From Legionella donaldsonii (GTDB taxonomy: Bacteria; Pseudomonadota; Gammaproteobacteria; Legionellales; Legionellaceae), in the NCBI RefSeq assembly GCF_900452385.1, contig NZ_UGOA01000001.1, positions 1,373,501-1,437,500 of the forward strand: DNA of 64,000 bases, given 5' to 3'. A program made the translations under genes and the position numbers. Position 1 is the first letter of the stretch; each line of letters begins with the position of its first letter. The notes beneath the pieces are model-generated. The model was not told the origin of the DNA, did not search any database, and worked only from the letters and a program-made list of their open reading frames with translations. Shown here piece after piece: positions 27,547 through 37,648 of this stretch.

Positions 27547-30500
27547 TTATGGAACTACTGGAATAGGCGGTGCATTTTCACTGCTTATAGGACTCATGGC
27601 CAGGCTTTGAAAGGGGTTAAAAAAGCCGCATTTTAAATTTCCGATAGGAGGATGTTTTTCACTGGTTGCCACTCGTTCTTCCTTCTCGGGTACTCCATCA
27701 GGAATCCAGACGGCGAGTGGGGTAGAGGTGCCTGCTGACAACTCTTTACGAGGATGTGTTTTTACTAATGTCGTTGTTTCTACAAGCGTTTGTAATCCAT
27801 TTGAATCGACAATACTCGCTAAGGTCTCGCCTGCTGACACCTGTGCTTTACTGGCTGATACTTGCTCTTCCTGACTGGCTATTGCATTAGGAATTAATCC
27901 GGCGGAGTGAGTAGGGAGATCTGCTGTTAACGGATTTTCCTCAAAGGAAAGAACTAGAATCTCTTCCAACTTGCTTGTCTCTGAAGGAATCGTTGGTTGC
28001 TGCCGGGTAGAAAATAGATCTTTAAAATAAGGAAATATTAGCCACCCAGCAATGATGAAACACCCACAGGTCGCTAAGGCAGATAGATACAAAGCACTGT
28101 AAATGATAGAGGTTGCTGCAATAGTTAATACGGCGGTATATCTAAATCCAATATAGAGAGTCAATTGGAAATTTGGCGGGTCAACCTTAATTTCCTGCAC
28201 AGGTGCAGGCGTCTTCTCTTTAAAACTGGGTTTTAATTTTTCCAAACCAAGTTTAAATTTATCTAAAGTTAAGTGATATGTTTCACGCAACTTAAGCAGA
28301 TTATGTTTATTTTCTTCAGCAAGCCGTTCATAGTTTGTTTGATAATGTAGTAACTCGCTAAGCGCTTCTTCCGTTTCTACAGGAAGTTTTTCTGGCATTG
28401 CTTCAAGCCATTGCTGTAATTGCACTAAGGTCGTTTCTGCGGGCAGTTTCTCCAACAAAGCAAAGAAATTAGGATGAGCACTTAATTTCAGCAAATTCAT
28501 CAAATCAGGAAGGGCCAGGGTGCCAAGTTGGTTTATGAAGTGAGGATTTAATTGAGTTATCCTTTGCAGGCTTGACTTATAAGGACTATCTTCTAACGCG
28601 TTCAAAACGAGTTCTGAATGGGAGGCATGTTGTAAGATTACCATTAAGGTATTTACGTTGAGTAAGGCATCAACTTTAGAGTCACGATAACTTTCCAATA
28701 CCGGCCATATACCAGGGATTGCTTGTACCCATGGAATGTATTCTTGTTTGCCAGTTAGCTCTAAATATTTTGATAAGGCCAATAGCAGTGCTTTATTTTT
28801 TGTTAGAGGCCCAATTTTATCGATGAGTTGGCCTACTTTAACATTTTCTTCATTGGCCAGGGAAACAAGCGCATTAACCGTTTCTGATAAGTCTTTGCTA
28901 ATGTCATCAAGCCCAACAAGTATTTGTGCAACAAGCCATTCTGAATCGGCAAATCGTCGTTTAAGAGCATTTTTTATCCATCCAAAAACCGTGGGTACAA
29001 TAAGACGATTAACAATAAAGGGTATTGGTCCGCCTATAATACCCATAAATAAAGAACCCGCCGTGAGTGTGCTGCTGATGCCTGAAAACCAGCTCGTTAT
29101 CGTAGAAAGATCGATTGTTGGCAGACTGACTTCATCCCATTTTTTCTCGCGAATTTGGATTTTAGTTTTATTAAGATAGTCGGCAACAAAGGTTTTTATC
29201 CGCTCGTCAGGCACAAAGCGGCCAATAACGGGAATCGTTTGCGCAAACTCTAACATTTCATTCAGGCTGGTTTTAATAAGAACTATTTGAGCCTCAACTT
29301 GCTCCTCACTGAGAAGTCCTTTTTCATCTAAAGCAGAGCAAATCGTTTCTTTGAGACTGAGTTCCTTTTTAAAATAGGGATCGAAAATCTCAACGAATTG
29401 ATCCAGGGTATCGAAATTTTGTTGGGTTACCTGATGGCCGTCCTGTTTCCATTTGCGGTGGAAAAGATCAGCAAAAATTCGGAGTTGATCGACCGTTGCC
29501 CCTGGTAATTGAGGTACCAGGGTTGGCAATGTGTTGAGAGGGACGGAGGGTTCAACGAATTCTATATCACTAATTTTATTTTCCGGTAGCCAGCAATCCA
29601 GCACTTGCTGATAATCTCTGGCTCTGGCTTCTAAAAATTCATTAGCCACATCGCCGTCTATTACGGGATGGCGTTCTAACAGTTCTGCATAATGCTTTTC
29701 AGCATTGCGGTTCAAGCTACTTAATGCGTGCAGTAATTGTTGATAGTCAACGATAGAATGGTCTTCCCCAAATTGAGGTGCCAAAATTTTATCGGCGTTT
29801 TGTCGACATTGGAGCAGTTGGTCAACCATTAAATAACGTGCTTCTTCTAATAAACGCATTTTTGCGCGTTCTTGGTGTTGCTTAACGCTAATCTGTAGTT
29901 GATGATTCTTAAAAGCTGCCGCCAATGTTTCTGGGGAGTCCGAAGGTTGGCCTATGCTTTGCGCATCAATGATGGAAATGTACTGTCCCTTTTTTCCATT
30001 GCGGGCTGCTCTGCCTTGAATTTGTTCTAATTCACTCGGCGTCAAATCGGTACAGGCATTAACGACCAATATGCCATTTTCATTCTCTGGATCCACATCG
30101 GCGCCACGAGCCAGACTTTGGTTCGCTGCGGTCAGGAAATAATCCAGCCCTGCTGTATAGATTACATTTTCTTCTGATTTCCCTGTTTCTTCATAACCAT
30201 GATAGCTTTGTACTTTCCAGTCAGTATTTCTTGCTATGAAATCCCGGAACTGATCAGTCGCTTGGGGGGAACGCGTAATTAATAAAATCGGTTGCGCCGG
30301 GTTTTTTTGTTTACGCTGTGTAAGCCACTCAAACGTTTTATTAAGATGATCTTCTGTTCCAAACGCAGTGATTAATCCCAGGTCCTCTGACTGATCGGGA
30401 TAAAAAGTTGGATAACGGTAAGCCACTAACCCCTGCTGCTCATAAAATTCAGTGCGATCGACACGAGGACCGGAAGTTGCTGTTAAGCCGACTATAGGGC

Positions 30501-33500
30501 CGCCACGTAAACGATAATAATCAAAGAAAATTTTGGCTGCATTAACAATGATTGTTTCTATACTCGGTTCTATGATAAATGGATGGGCTGGTGGCGGAGT
30601 TTTATTATTAAGCAGGGTATGCAAAAGCTGTTGTATATAATCAGAATAGCTAACATGGGGATCAGGCCTGCTACTAACAATAGGCGCTGCATAAGAATGT
30701 ACGTCACTTTTCTCTTTTATTTTTACTGTAAAGAAGTCTTCTTTTTCCTCTAGTTCATGAGTTATGGTAGCGGATTCAATGATGGCGTCTAATAACTCAT
30801 CGGAAATTTTTTGGGTAAAATTGATAAAGGCACTACGAGGATTTTTGGCAATAAAATAATTTCTTAAATTAGCAATATCATCTATTTCAGCGCAGGGATT
30901 ATTAAGGTAGATATCTTTTTCTTTGACAAATTCGAGTAGCAATTTATAAAGTTGAGCCCAGGACTCCGTATCATTTAATAAAGGATCTAACGACGCAGCC
31001 AGGCGAAATAGCACTGTAGAGGTTAAAGCAGCATCGATCTCATCAGCAACCAACGCAGGATTATTAGGCAGGACTTTCTTTGCCAATGCCATCCGCATGC
31101 GGAATAAAGAAAGATTCGATGCGGTAGAATAATTAATCCCGTTAGCAGTGTATTTAGCATGCGCACTTTGTGCGGTGATAATAGTTTCCCCATGAGGGAT
31201 CCCTAAATAGTGATAACAGGATGAAAATTTTTCCAGCGCATTTTTTGCCAATTCATTATTTTCAGTGACAACATCGACTGTTTTACCTAACCCCACCAAT
31301 AAAACGGCATGCATAGCAGCAATAATACTTTTACCTTCTCCCGTTTTAACTTCATGAATAATATTATTGGGGGAATGTATGCGTTGCAGCAAGGTTAAGA
31401 TTTGAGTATCGCGTGGAAATTTGTAGGTGGTGCGATAAATCGCTTCGGCACCCAAGGCAACCAACAGTAACTGATTACGATGAACGTTTATTCCCTTGCT
31501 GATTTGATCTTGTAATGCTTTGAATAAATGTTGGAATTCAGTGTCATTCAAGTCATTAATGGTAAGCTCTTTAAGAACCCCATTAATATTTAACTTAAGC
31601 GGTTTTTCTGCCATATACGACATAACGAGCTGGTAGTCACGCCACAGCAGTTCTTGTTGTTCGTCGCTTAACGGCAGCGGTTCATCGGTTTCATGAGACT
31701 TGAGTTTTATTTGCGCAATTTTTGCTCTTACAGCGGCGGGATCATACTGATATCTTTGCAGGTTCTCTTTGTATTTCGCGCGGTGAAACACTGCTATGGC
31801 TTGTTCCAAAGAAGGCTTGGCCAATAGTTCCAACATTTCTTCAGCATTCACTAATTGTGATTTATGCAGCCGCGCTAAATATTTTAAGCCGCGCGGATGT
31901 TGTTCTGCCAGTTTTTGCAATTCAGTGAGCAAAGGTTGTTTTGTTTGCTGGGAAATAGCATGGCCAAGTATCAGTAAGGAGTGAATTTCATCTTCAGGCT
32001 TTTTTTCCAGGAATTTTATTAGTTCAGTAAGCTCATGGGCAGGATTTTGTTGGTAAAGTCCATCGAGCACTTTCAGGGCTAACGAAGCAGGTTTAACCTT
32101 TTTGAGAAACTGAGTGATATCGTTTAACTGGTTAGCGCTTAGATATGGGTGGGCATTTAGAAAATCCAGGCCTTCCTCATTACTAACCAAGGGGATAAGT
32201 GCAGTGAATATTTGCTGCGCTTCTTCCAAGCCAAGCGGCAACAAGGTTTCCATAAGATTGAAAAAGGATGCTGGATTCACTTTGGCATCGATACTTAAAC
32301 AAGTCTCCAGAAGAAGGCTTACTAAGTTCTTTGCCTGGGGTAATGCGCCATAAAGCAGCGGCTTTTTTCTAAGGGCGAGTAAAAAATTCGTCGTTAGCCT
32401 ACTTTTAGCTAGTTGTCCTTGGTGCTTTGTCAGTTCGACAGCAGTCAGTTCAGCCAACGATAAGAACGCATCCACATTGGAATTTATTTCCAGAAATTGA
32501 TCAAACGCAAGAAAAATTAAATGGTTAGGATTGTTATTTGCAATAGCGCTTAGCGCATGTAAAAGGCTTGTAATTTTATTGATGTCACGTAGCAAAATTT
32601 TCATATCCATTTTTGGATATAACGCTTTTAGGCAAGGTCCAATCAAGGATCGGTATGTTTCAGAAATGTCTAACTCGCTGAGCCAGGCATGGATTAGGGA
32701 ATGTACAATGCGGCTGGAATCCTCCAGTGCGCCCAGGGATTTTTCCAGATTTTCTTTCTGAGTTAATAAAAAATACCCTAGTTTTTTTGCAGGAAATTTT
32801 CTTAAAAAGATTTCCGGGATTGGCGTATTAGCTATCCTAAATGCAGACACCTGATCGTCTCGCCAAATACTCCATAAACTCTGAACACCATTTATCTCAT
32901 TCGATTGCGCTTCACTTAAATGTAAGGAAAATTCATGGATGCAGGCAGCAATGTGTATTGAAGATAATCGTTTATCAAAACCATTTTCTCGCAAAAAATT
33001 TATAAAGTTTGCAGAGAATTTTGCTGGTTCAATATTGCTGCGATAATGACCTCCTGTGGTTGTTGCAACATAGTAGGCACATAATAGATCGGCAATATAA
33101 ATAGCCTTATCGTCTACCGCATTTTGGGTCATTACTTGATGCAATTTGCGATAAAAAACAAGGTCTTCTCGCAAAGGTTGGGTTCCGAGGTAGCGAAACA
33201 CCGCTACTTTAAGGTACTGCTCACCGGGTTGGTGGCTCACAATAGCGTCTAATAATTCAGTCTTAGAAACAGCGTAGGTTTTTGTTATCGGATGAATCGC
33301 CGCAGAATGAATATTCATTTCAGCGGAAATCACTTGAAAACCGTTCCAGGTATAGGCGTAAGGAGCATCCATGGGTAATAGGGACACTCCTTTGATTTCG
33401 TCAATCTGTTCTTTTAAAACGTGCTTGGCCATTGCGTGGTCAAGTAAATTCTCCAAGCCGATGAAAAAGGTTTGAATAGTTGTGAAAGGAGCAATGGATA

Positions 33501-36141
33501 AACCGTTTTCACTGATTAACTGTTTTGCAAGAAGGGCTAATAGTTTTTGCGCTTCCTCTTCATTTCCGGTGTAGGCCATAAATTTTATATAAAGACGTTT
33601 CCACAAACCTTCTAACTTGTGCAGTGTGACCCGATCAAAGCTAATATTATTTTGCGCCGTATATATCAGTAGATGATGGCCTAGAGTTTGAAAAGCGGGC
33701 CAGGTTAGTGGTGATTTTCCTACAGGGGTTTCTGCTGCCACTTTTAGAAAAATGGCATAAGAGCCGTTTGCAATAAGTTGTTCGACCGAGGAAATGTCTG
33801 TTGCATATTGAAAATGTACTTTATAAAAATAGGGTAATAGGGAGCGCTCTTCCAAAAATGACAATAATTTAAAAAAGCATTCCAAGCCTTGCTTATGCTT
33901 GCGAATAATAATCTGTAGAAGGATTTTTAAGTTGTCTTCATTGTGTACTGCAAAGCTCGCAATAAATTGTTCTAAACGTTCGATTTCTTCCTTATGATTT
34001 GGGAAATAAAAACGTGTTAAAACGAGCAATTGCTCTTCCAGATCCTGGATCTCAACTTCACTCAAGGGAGGATGGGGATGAAAAATATTCAGCAAGCGCT
34101 CTGCACAACCGATGAGTTCGAGCTTTTGCTCATCCCTGAGAGAAGCTATGTCCTCTTCAGCTAGCAAGGCTGGATAGGATGGTAATAACGGGTCATCTGC
34201 GATACCCGACGGTGACTGGGAATTATACAATAATTTGGGGAAAACAAGCGGTGGGTTTACAGGAAGGTATTTGTCATTTGGCTTTAGTTTAATGGCGTAC
34301 ATTGTGCGGCCAAAAAAATAACTTTCCTTAACTTGACAATCTGCTGCGAGGTACCCATCAAGAGTGGATTCAGCGTGATACAGCAAGGCTGAAGCGACGT
34401 ATTCTTCCATATTATCTACAGCATAGTGAGGCAATTTAATCCTGGGGATGGCGTCAGATTGGCTGTTAGGCTCTATCAATGCGGTACCAAAAAATTTGGC
34501 GGCTATGCGTAAACGAAAGTTCTCATCGTTGGCGAGTTGTTCATAAAAATGACGGCGACTATGGTGTTTGAGATAAAATTCGGTAAGGTAGCCCGCTTGT
34601 TTAAATGACTCCTCTTGCTCTATTACATGTGGTAGAGTGCTTTTTGCAAAAGACGCCAGTCGTTTACAGAAACCATCTAAATTAACTTTTAAATCCCATG
34701 AAGAATTAAATGTTGAAGAGAACGCCATCGATTCATCTAATTCTTGATGAACGGCTTGTGAGTGGGTTTCTTGCACCTGTTCATTGACGGCTTGTGAGTG
34801 GGTTTCCTGCACTTGCTCATTGACGGCTTGCGTTTGGGCGACGGATTCTTGATGTGTCAGGGATAAGCGAACCTTGGATTTGAGTTGTTCCCGGCTAAGC
34901 GTCTTCGACTTACGTGTATTTGCACTTGCCTCGCGGGCAAGGATATAGGCCCCAGGTTGAACCTGCTTGTTCGACTCTTTTTCGTATTTTTGCTTATAAC
35001 TATTAAGCGCTTTAAACCATTTTCCGGACTCTGTGCTTGACGCCTGAATGTTTCTATAAGTCGCCGATGCAATATGGCTGGACGATAAATAATAGCCCGC
35101 TTCTTGGGGTAAAGATTGAAAGAGTGCTGTTTTGTCTTGCGCAATGGGCCTTAGGGCAAGCAGATTAGCATCGATATTGTCTTTGGTAATTAAAACAACT
35201 TGTACCAAGGTCTGACATTTACTGTTTTTCACCGCTTCTAACGTTTTTTCAAAAACTTGTTGACGCTCAGCCTGCTCTTTATATTGGTCTCCCTTAAGTA
35301 CAATGGTTATTTCACGAATATCGTAGGTCGTACAGCGTTGCAAGAAAGGTAGTAACTCATTGGCACCCGCAGGGTTAGCAAGCGCTATAACTGGAGGGGC
35401 ATTATCATGACTACTCTGAAGGGAAAAATGAATGTAACCGGTTAGCGCTGAATTAAAATAACAATAATCGTTTAAAGGGGTAGTGTAATTAATATATCCT
35501 TGCTTCTTGTTAGGGGAATGAAAACCACTTGAATAATGGTCAACAATAGTTTGATTTAAGTGATCGTGTGTTTGCCCTTTGTTGGCTGGGAGTGGTTTAA
35601 ACTTCTCAAAAATAGCTTTTGCTACTTGGTAAGGAAGTCGTTCTGTTCTTTTTTTATAGTCAGCTACGCTTGTCACACACTCATCGATACCAGGACGAAA
35701 GTGAGGCGGCGGTGTTCCCCCCTCAGTAACAAGAAATACTTCGCGAAAGTCGATGCCAAGAGTTAGGCCATTTAGAACGTTTTTATAAATTACGTCGAGG
35801 AGAATGCTAATAAGACGAGCCTGCTGTTCCCAGTTGCCAATACCATCCAGCGCTGCAAAAGTTTCTAAAGAAAGATGCGCTTTTTTACTGCGCCAAAAAT
35901 AGTTGGTCTGTCTTTGCTCAGCAGAATTATTCGAGTTCTCGAGTATGTCGGCAATGTTTTTTTCATAAGGATTGTTATAAGTCCATCCCTGCTTTACAGC
36001 TTTAAGAAAGTTAAGGCTGGCGTCTCGGATAACCCCTGATTCTACGGAGCTCCATAGGTAACTCGACACCTCCTGCATAGAAAAAAAGGAGGTAGATGGT
36101 TCTTTTAAATAAAGGAAAGGCGCATCCCAAGTACTTATCAT
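27547..36141 (-). CDS. 2864-residue protein with SecA-like ATPase core, candidate giant effector
   Basis: Residues about 1540-2080 form a SecA-type DEAD motor: Walker A VKTGEGKS (1598-1605, SecA has TGEGKT), Walker B ADEID (1699-1703, SecA has DEVD), a VGLTATSGP motif, LARGADVD and motif VI QIQGRAARNGKKG (2040-2052). No SecA preprotein cross-linking domain or C-terminal zinc motif is evident. The first 1500 residues are mainly helical, HEAT-like repeats preceded by an alpha/beta region (about 200-350) and a small tandem repeat. Behind the motor come a hydrophobic region near 2350-2385, coiled-coil stretches near 2560-2630 and two close membrane segments near 2657-2705, then a disordered tail. 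This is about three times the size of housekeeping SecA. Host or envelope function is unknown; it is one intact frame of 8.6 kb. Confidence 0.85.
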   Translation of the reverse strand: MISTWDAPFLYLKEPSTSFFSMQEVSSYLWSSVESGVIRDASLNFLKAVKQGWTYNNPYEKNIADILENSNNSAEQRQTNYFWRSKKAHLSLETFAALDGIGNWEQQARLISILLDVIYKNVLNGLTLGIDFREVFLVTEGGTPPPHFRPGIDECVTSVADYKKRTERLPYQVAKAIFEKFKPLPANKGQTHDHLNQTIVDHYSSGFHSPNKKQGYINYTTPLNDYCYFNSALTGYIHFSLQSSHDNAPPVIALANPAGANELLPFLQRCTTYDIREITIVLKGDQYKEQAERQQVFEKTLEAVKNSKCQTLVQVVLITKDNIDANLLALRPIAQDKTALFQSLPQEAGYYLSSSHIASATYRNIQASSTESGKWFKALNSYKQKYEKESNKQVQPGAYILAREASANTRKSKTLSREQLKSKVRLSLTHQESVAQTQAVNEQVQETHSQAVNEQVQETHSQAVHQELDESMAFSSTFNSSWDLKVNLDGFCKRLASFAKSTLPHVIEQEESFKQAGYLTEFYLKHHSRRHFYEQLANDENFRLRIAAKFFGTALIEPNSQSDAIPRIKLPHYAVDNMEEYVASALLYHAESTLDGYLAADCQVKESYFFGRTMYAIKLKPNDKYLPVNPPLVFPKLLYNSQSPSGIADDPLLPSYPALLAEEDIASLRDEQKLELIGCAERLLNIFHPHPPLSEVEIQDLEEQLLVLTRFYFPNHKEEIERLEQFIASFAVHNEDNLKILLQIIIRKHKQGLECFFKLLSFLEERSLLPYFYKVHFQYATDISSVEQLIANGSYAIFLKVAAETPVGKSPLTWPAFQTLGHHLLIYTAQNNISFDRVTLHKLEGLWKRLYIKFMAYTGNEEEAQKLLALLAKQLISENGLSIAPFTTIQTFFIGLENLLDHAMAKHVLKEQIDEIKGVSLLPMDAPYAYTWNGFQVISAEMNIHSAAIHPITKTYAVSKTELLDAIVSHQPGEQYLKVAVFRYLGTQPLREDLVFYRKLHQVMTQNAVDDKAIYIADLLCAYYVATTTGGHYRSNIEPAKFSANFINFLRENGFDKRLSSIHIAACIHEFSLHLSEAQSNEINGVQSLWSIWRDDQVSAFRIANTPIPEIFLRKFPAKKLGYFLLTQKENLEKSLGALEDSSRIVHSLIHAWLSELDISETYRSLIGPCLKALYPKMDMKILLRDINKITSLLHALSAIANNNPNHLIFLAFDQFLEINSNVDAFLSLAELTAVELTKHQGQLAKSRLTTNFLLALRKKPLLYGALPQAKNLVSLLLETCLSIDAKVNPASFFNLMETLLPLGLEEAQQIFTALIPLVSNEEGLDFLNAHPYLSANQLNDITQFLKKVKPASLALKVLDGLYQQNPAHELTELIKFLEKKPEDEIHSLLILGHAISQQTKQPLLTELQKLAEQHPRGLKYLARLHKSQLVNAEEMLELLAKPSLEQAIAVFHRAKYKENLQRYQYDPAAVRAKIAQIKLKSHETDEPLPLSDEQQELLWRDYQLVMSYMAEKPLKLNINGVLKELTINDLNDTEFQHLFKALQDQISKGINVHRNQLLLVALGAEAIYRTTYKFPRDTQILTLLQRIHSPNNIIHEVKTGEGKSIIAAMHAVLLVGLGKTVDVVTENNELAKNALEKFSSCYHYLGIPHGETIITAQSAHAKYTANGINYSTASNLSLFRMRMALAKKVLPNNPALVADEIDAALTSTVLFRLAASLDPLLNDTESWAQLYKLLLEFVKEKDIYLNNPCAEIDDIANLRNYFIAKNPRSAFINFTQKISDELLDAIIESATITHELEEKEDFFTVKIKEKSDVHSYAAPIVSSRPDPHVSYSDYIQQLLHTLLNNKTPPPAHPFIIEPSIETIIVNAAKIFFDYYRLRGGPIVGLTATSGPRVDRTEFYEQQGLVAYRYPTFYPDQSEDLGLITAFGTEDHLNKTFEWLTQRKQKNPAQPILLITRSPQATDQFRDFIARNTDWKVQSYHGYEETGKSEENVIYTAGLDYFLTAANQSLARGADVDPENENGILVVNACTDLTPSELEQIQGRAARNGKKGQYISIIDAQSIGQPSDSPETLAAAFKNHQLQISVKQHQERAKMRLLEEARYLMVDQLLQCRQNADKILAPQFGEDHSIVDYQQLLHALSSLNRNAEKHYAELLERHPVIDGDVANEFLEARARDYQQVLDCWLPENKISDIEFVEPSVPLNTLPTLVPQLPGATVDQLRIFADLFHRKWKQDGHQVTQQNFDTLDQFVEIFDPYFKKELSLKETICSALDEKGLLSEEQVEAQIVLIKTSLNEMLEFAQTIPVIGRFVPDERIKTFVADYLNKTKIQIREKKWDEVSLPTIDLSTITSWFSGISSTLTAGSLFMGIIGGPIPFIVNRLIVPTVFGWIKNALKRRFADSEWLVAQILVGLDDISKDLSETVNALVSLANEENVKVGQLIDKIGPLTKNKALLLALSKYLELTGKQEYIPWVQAIPGIWPVLESYRDSKVDALLNVNTLMVILQHASHSELVLNALEDSPYKSSLQRITQLNPHFINQLGTLALPDLMNLLKLSAHPNFFALLEKLPAETTLVQLQQWLEAMPEKLPVETEEALSELLHYQTNYERLAEENKHNLLKLRETYHLTLDKFKLGLEKLKPSFKEKTPAPVQEIKVDPPNFQLTLYIGFRYTAVLTIAATSIIYSALYLSALATCGCFIIAGWLIFPYFKDLFSTRQQPTIPSETSKLEEILVLSFEENPLTADLPTHSAGLIPNAIASQEEQVSASKAQVSAGETLASIVDSNGLQTLVETTTLVKTHPRKELSAGTSTPLAVWIPDGVPEKEERVATSEKHPPIGNLKCGFFNPFQSLAMSPISSENAPPIPVVP
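34753..34824. repeat. 36-bp tandem repeat inside the SecA-like giant gene
   Basis: Two adjacent 36-bp units (34753-34788 and 34789-34824) differ at three positions and encode QAVNEQVQETHS twice (about residues 440-463), with partial decayed units on both sides (QAVHQELDES and the preceding VAQT). The repeat lies in a Gln/Ser-rich linker between the N-terminal alpha/beta region and the helical repeats. Confidence 0.9.
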
Positions 36142-36286
36142 AAAAAGCGAAATACCATCAACCCAAATTGGAGCGAACTATAGCATATCAGCAATTAACT
36201 GGTCGAATTAAACATTACACAATGAGTAATATTCGAGCATCAAAAAATCACAGGTGCTGGAATGTCAGCCTGTTTCCATGTTTCAT

Positions 36287-36484
36287 TCATTCCTCTTGTA
36301 GCTGAGCCGCTTCTTTGCTCGTTCCTCCTTGTCGTAACGCGTTAGCCAAATCATAAATGTCTAACCATTTTTAGGATGCTGTTTTAAATCTTGCTCATGT
36401 ATTACAACGGCTTCTTGAGATGTCCGACTTTAAACAAGCATTTCCCAATAGCCCTCTAACTGCAAATACCAATTAGGTGGCTCG
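36287..36484 (-). pseudogene. remnant of a TPR-protein C-terminus
   Basis: Read on the minus strand, the 198 bases encode EPPNWYLQLEGYWEMLV, a stop, SRTSQEAVVIHEQDLKQHPK, a second stop after NG, and after a one-base frame change YDLANALRQGGTSKEAAQLQ. This follows the well-known C-terminal consensus of a large TPR family (EPPxW, EAxxV, DLxxxPxNG, ALxxQG). Two stops and a frameshift make it a decayed fragment; nothing of the rest of the gene is present, because the GT-B-like gene begins at once. It fills most of the 361-base gap. Confidence 0.6.
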
Positions 36485-36502
36485 AGCCCGCGATCCTTCT
36501 AA

Positions 36503-37648
36503 TTATTTTTGCATAATGATATCGGCATATATTTCAGGCGCTGTTCTTTCATCTAATCCGAGATCCTTTTTTAAACGAGGCGGCTGTACTTTGGCGGTAA
36601 AAAAGGAGGCGATGGAATTTGAGAAATACTTTTGTGGTAAATAGGGCTTACCCAAATGTGAATAAGTTGGTTTACCCTCCAGGACAGCCTGATTGAGCAG
36701 TGCACCAGGCACAGCTTGAGCGATGCGTTCTGCGGCTGACGCTGCTTCTGAGCCTGTGACGTTAACTCTTAGAAAGGCTGCTTGGTATTCAGGATTCCCA
36801 ATGGTCAACCCGGGGACTTGAATTCGACTCGCAATATTATCGGGTAAAATAATTTTAAATTGAGCTGCTATCTCAGGATGCTTTTTATAGATTGCAAGGA
36901 TCTTTTGCAAATAAGCGTCCAAATCTTGTATACCCGGATGAAGGCCAAGACGCACTTGCATAGTTGGATGGCATTTTAATTCTTTTAATAAGCAATCAAA
37001 AAAGTCTGCATCGATTGCTACTGGCTGGGTAGTACTGCTGATAAAGGCCAATGATTGGTCTTTCGATACGTCTAAAATTTCTCTGATTTCTTGTGGAGTT
37101 TTGCTACTTGAAGTGTTTGATGTGGCATAGGCATTATCAATGCTTAAATGCCCAGTAACAAACAATCGATTGCTGGGAACTTGAAAATCGTCTTTGGCAA
37201 TATCCAAAGGGATGGCCCATTTAACATTGGAACGGGTACTTAGAGTGGGAACCTGTTTCCATAAACAGTGGTTATCCGGTTTAAACATAAATTCATAGGC
37301 CATGAGTACAGGCATATTGACCGATTCAGCCAATTGAAAGGGTATTTCATTGTCGACAGAGGGTACCCCTATGTAGGCATACTCGACTTCCTGTTTTTGC
37401 AGGTGGCTCACAATCCTATCGAGCTGTTCTTGAGTTAATCGCCCTTCAACAAAATTATCCAATTGGAGAAGCTCAGGAAGCGCTATTGTTTTTACCGAGG
37501 GTGGAATTTTGGTGCTGCTAACTTGTTGTAGTGCTGCCTTGGTCAATGAAATAAGAGTAATTCCTTGCCCCTTCGGCGTTAGAACATCAATGGTTTTTAA
37601 AGCTAGATTGGTATCACCGACACTACTAACAAAAAATGCGATTTTCAT
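36503..37648 (-). CDS. GT-B-like protein of unknown function
   Basis: A 381-residue protein that opens MKIAFFVSSVGDTNLALKTI, a Rossmann-like first strand and loop typical of GT-B glycosyltransferases. A second nucleotide-binding-type lobe follows from about residue 190, with ISSTTQPVAID, LGLHPG and a VNVTGSEAASAAERIAQAVPGALLNQAVLEGKP region that may bind a donor. No signal peptide or membrane segment is present. I place the start at the ATG at 37648 because the fold begins there; the frame extends upstream to an ATG at 37702 or a TTG at 37720, and no start has a good ribosome-binding site. It precedes the SecA-like giant on the same strand, separated by a decayed TPR fragment. Confidence 0.6.
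   Translation of the reverse strand: MKIAFFVSSVGDTNLALKTIDVLTPKGQGITLISLTKAALQQVSSTKIPPSVKTIALPELLQLDNFVEGRLTQEQLDRIVSHLQKQEVEYAYIGVPSVDNEIPFQLAESVNMPVLMAYEFMFKPDNHCLWKQVPTLSTRSNVKWAIPLDIAKDDFQVPSNRLFVTGHLSIDNAYATSNTSSSKTPQEIREILDVSKDQSLAFISSTTQPVAIDADFFDCLLKELKCHPTMQVRLGLHPGIQDLDAYLQKILAIYKKHPEIAAQFKIILPDNIASRIQVPGLTIGNPEYQAAFLRVNVTGSEAASAAERIAQAVPGALLNQAVLEGKPTYSHLGKPYLPQKYFSNSIASFFTAKVQPPRLKKDLGLDERTAPEIYADIIMQK

Noticed and set aside
28736-29179. 147-codon plus-strand frame inside the SecA-like giant gene
   Set aside because: It is the complement of an intact coding frame with recognisable structure, has no ribosome-binding site and resembles no protein.
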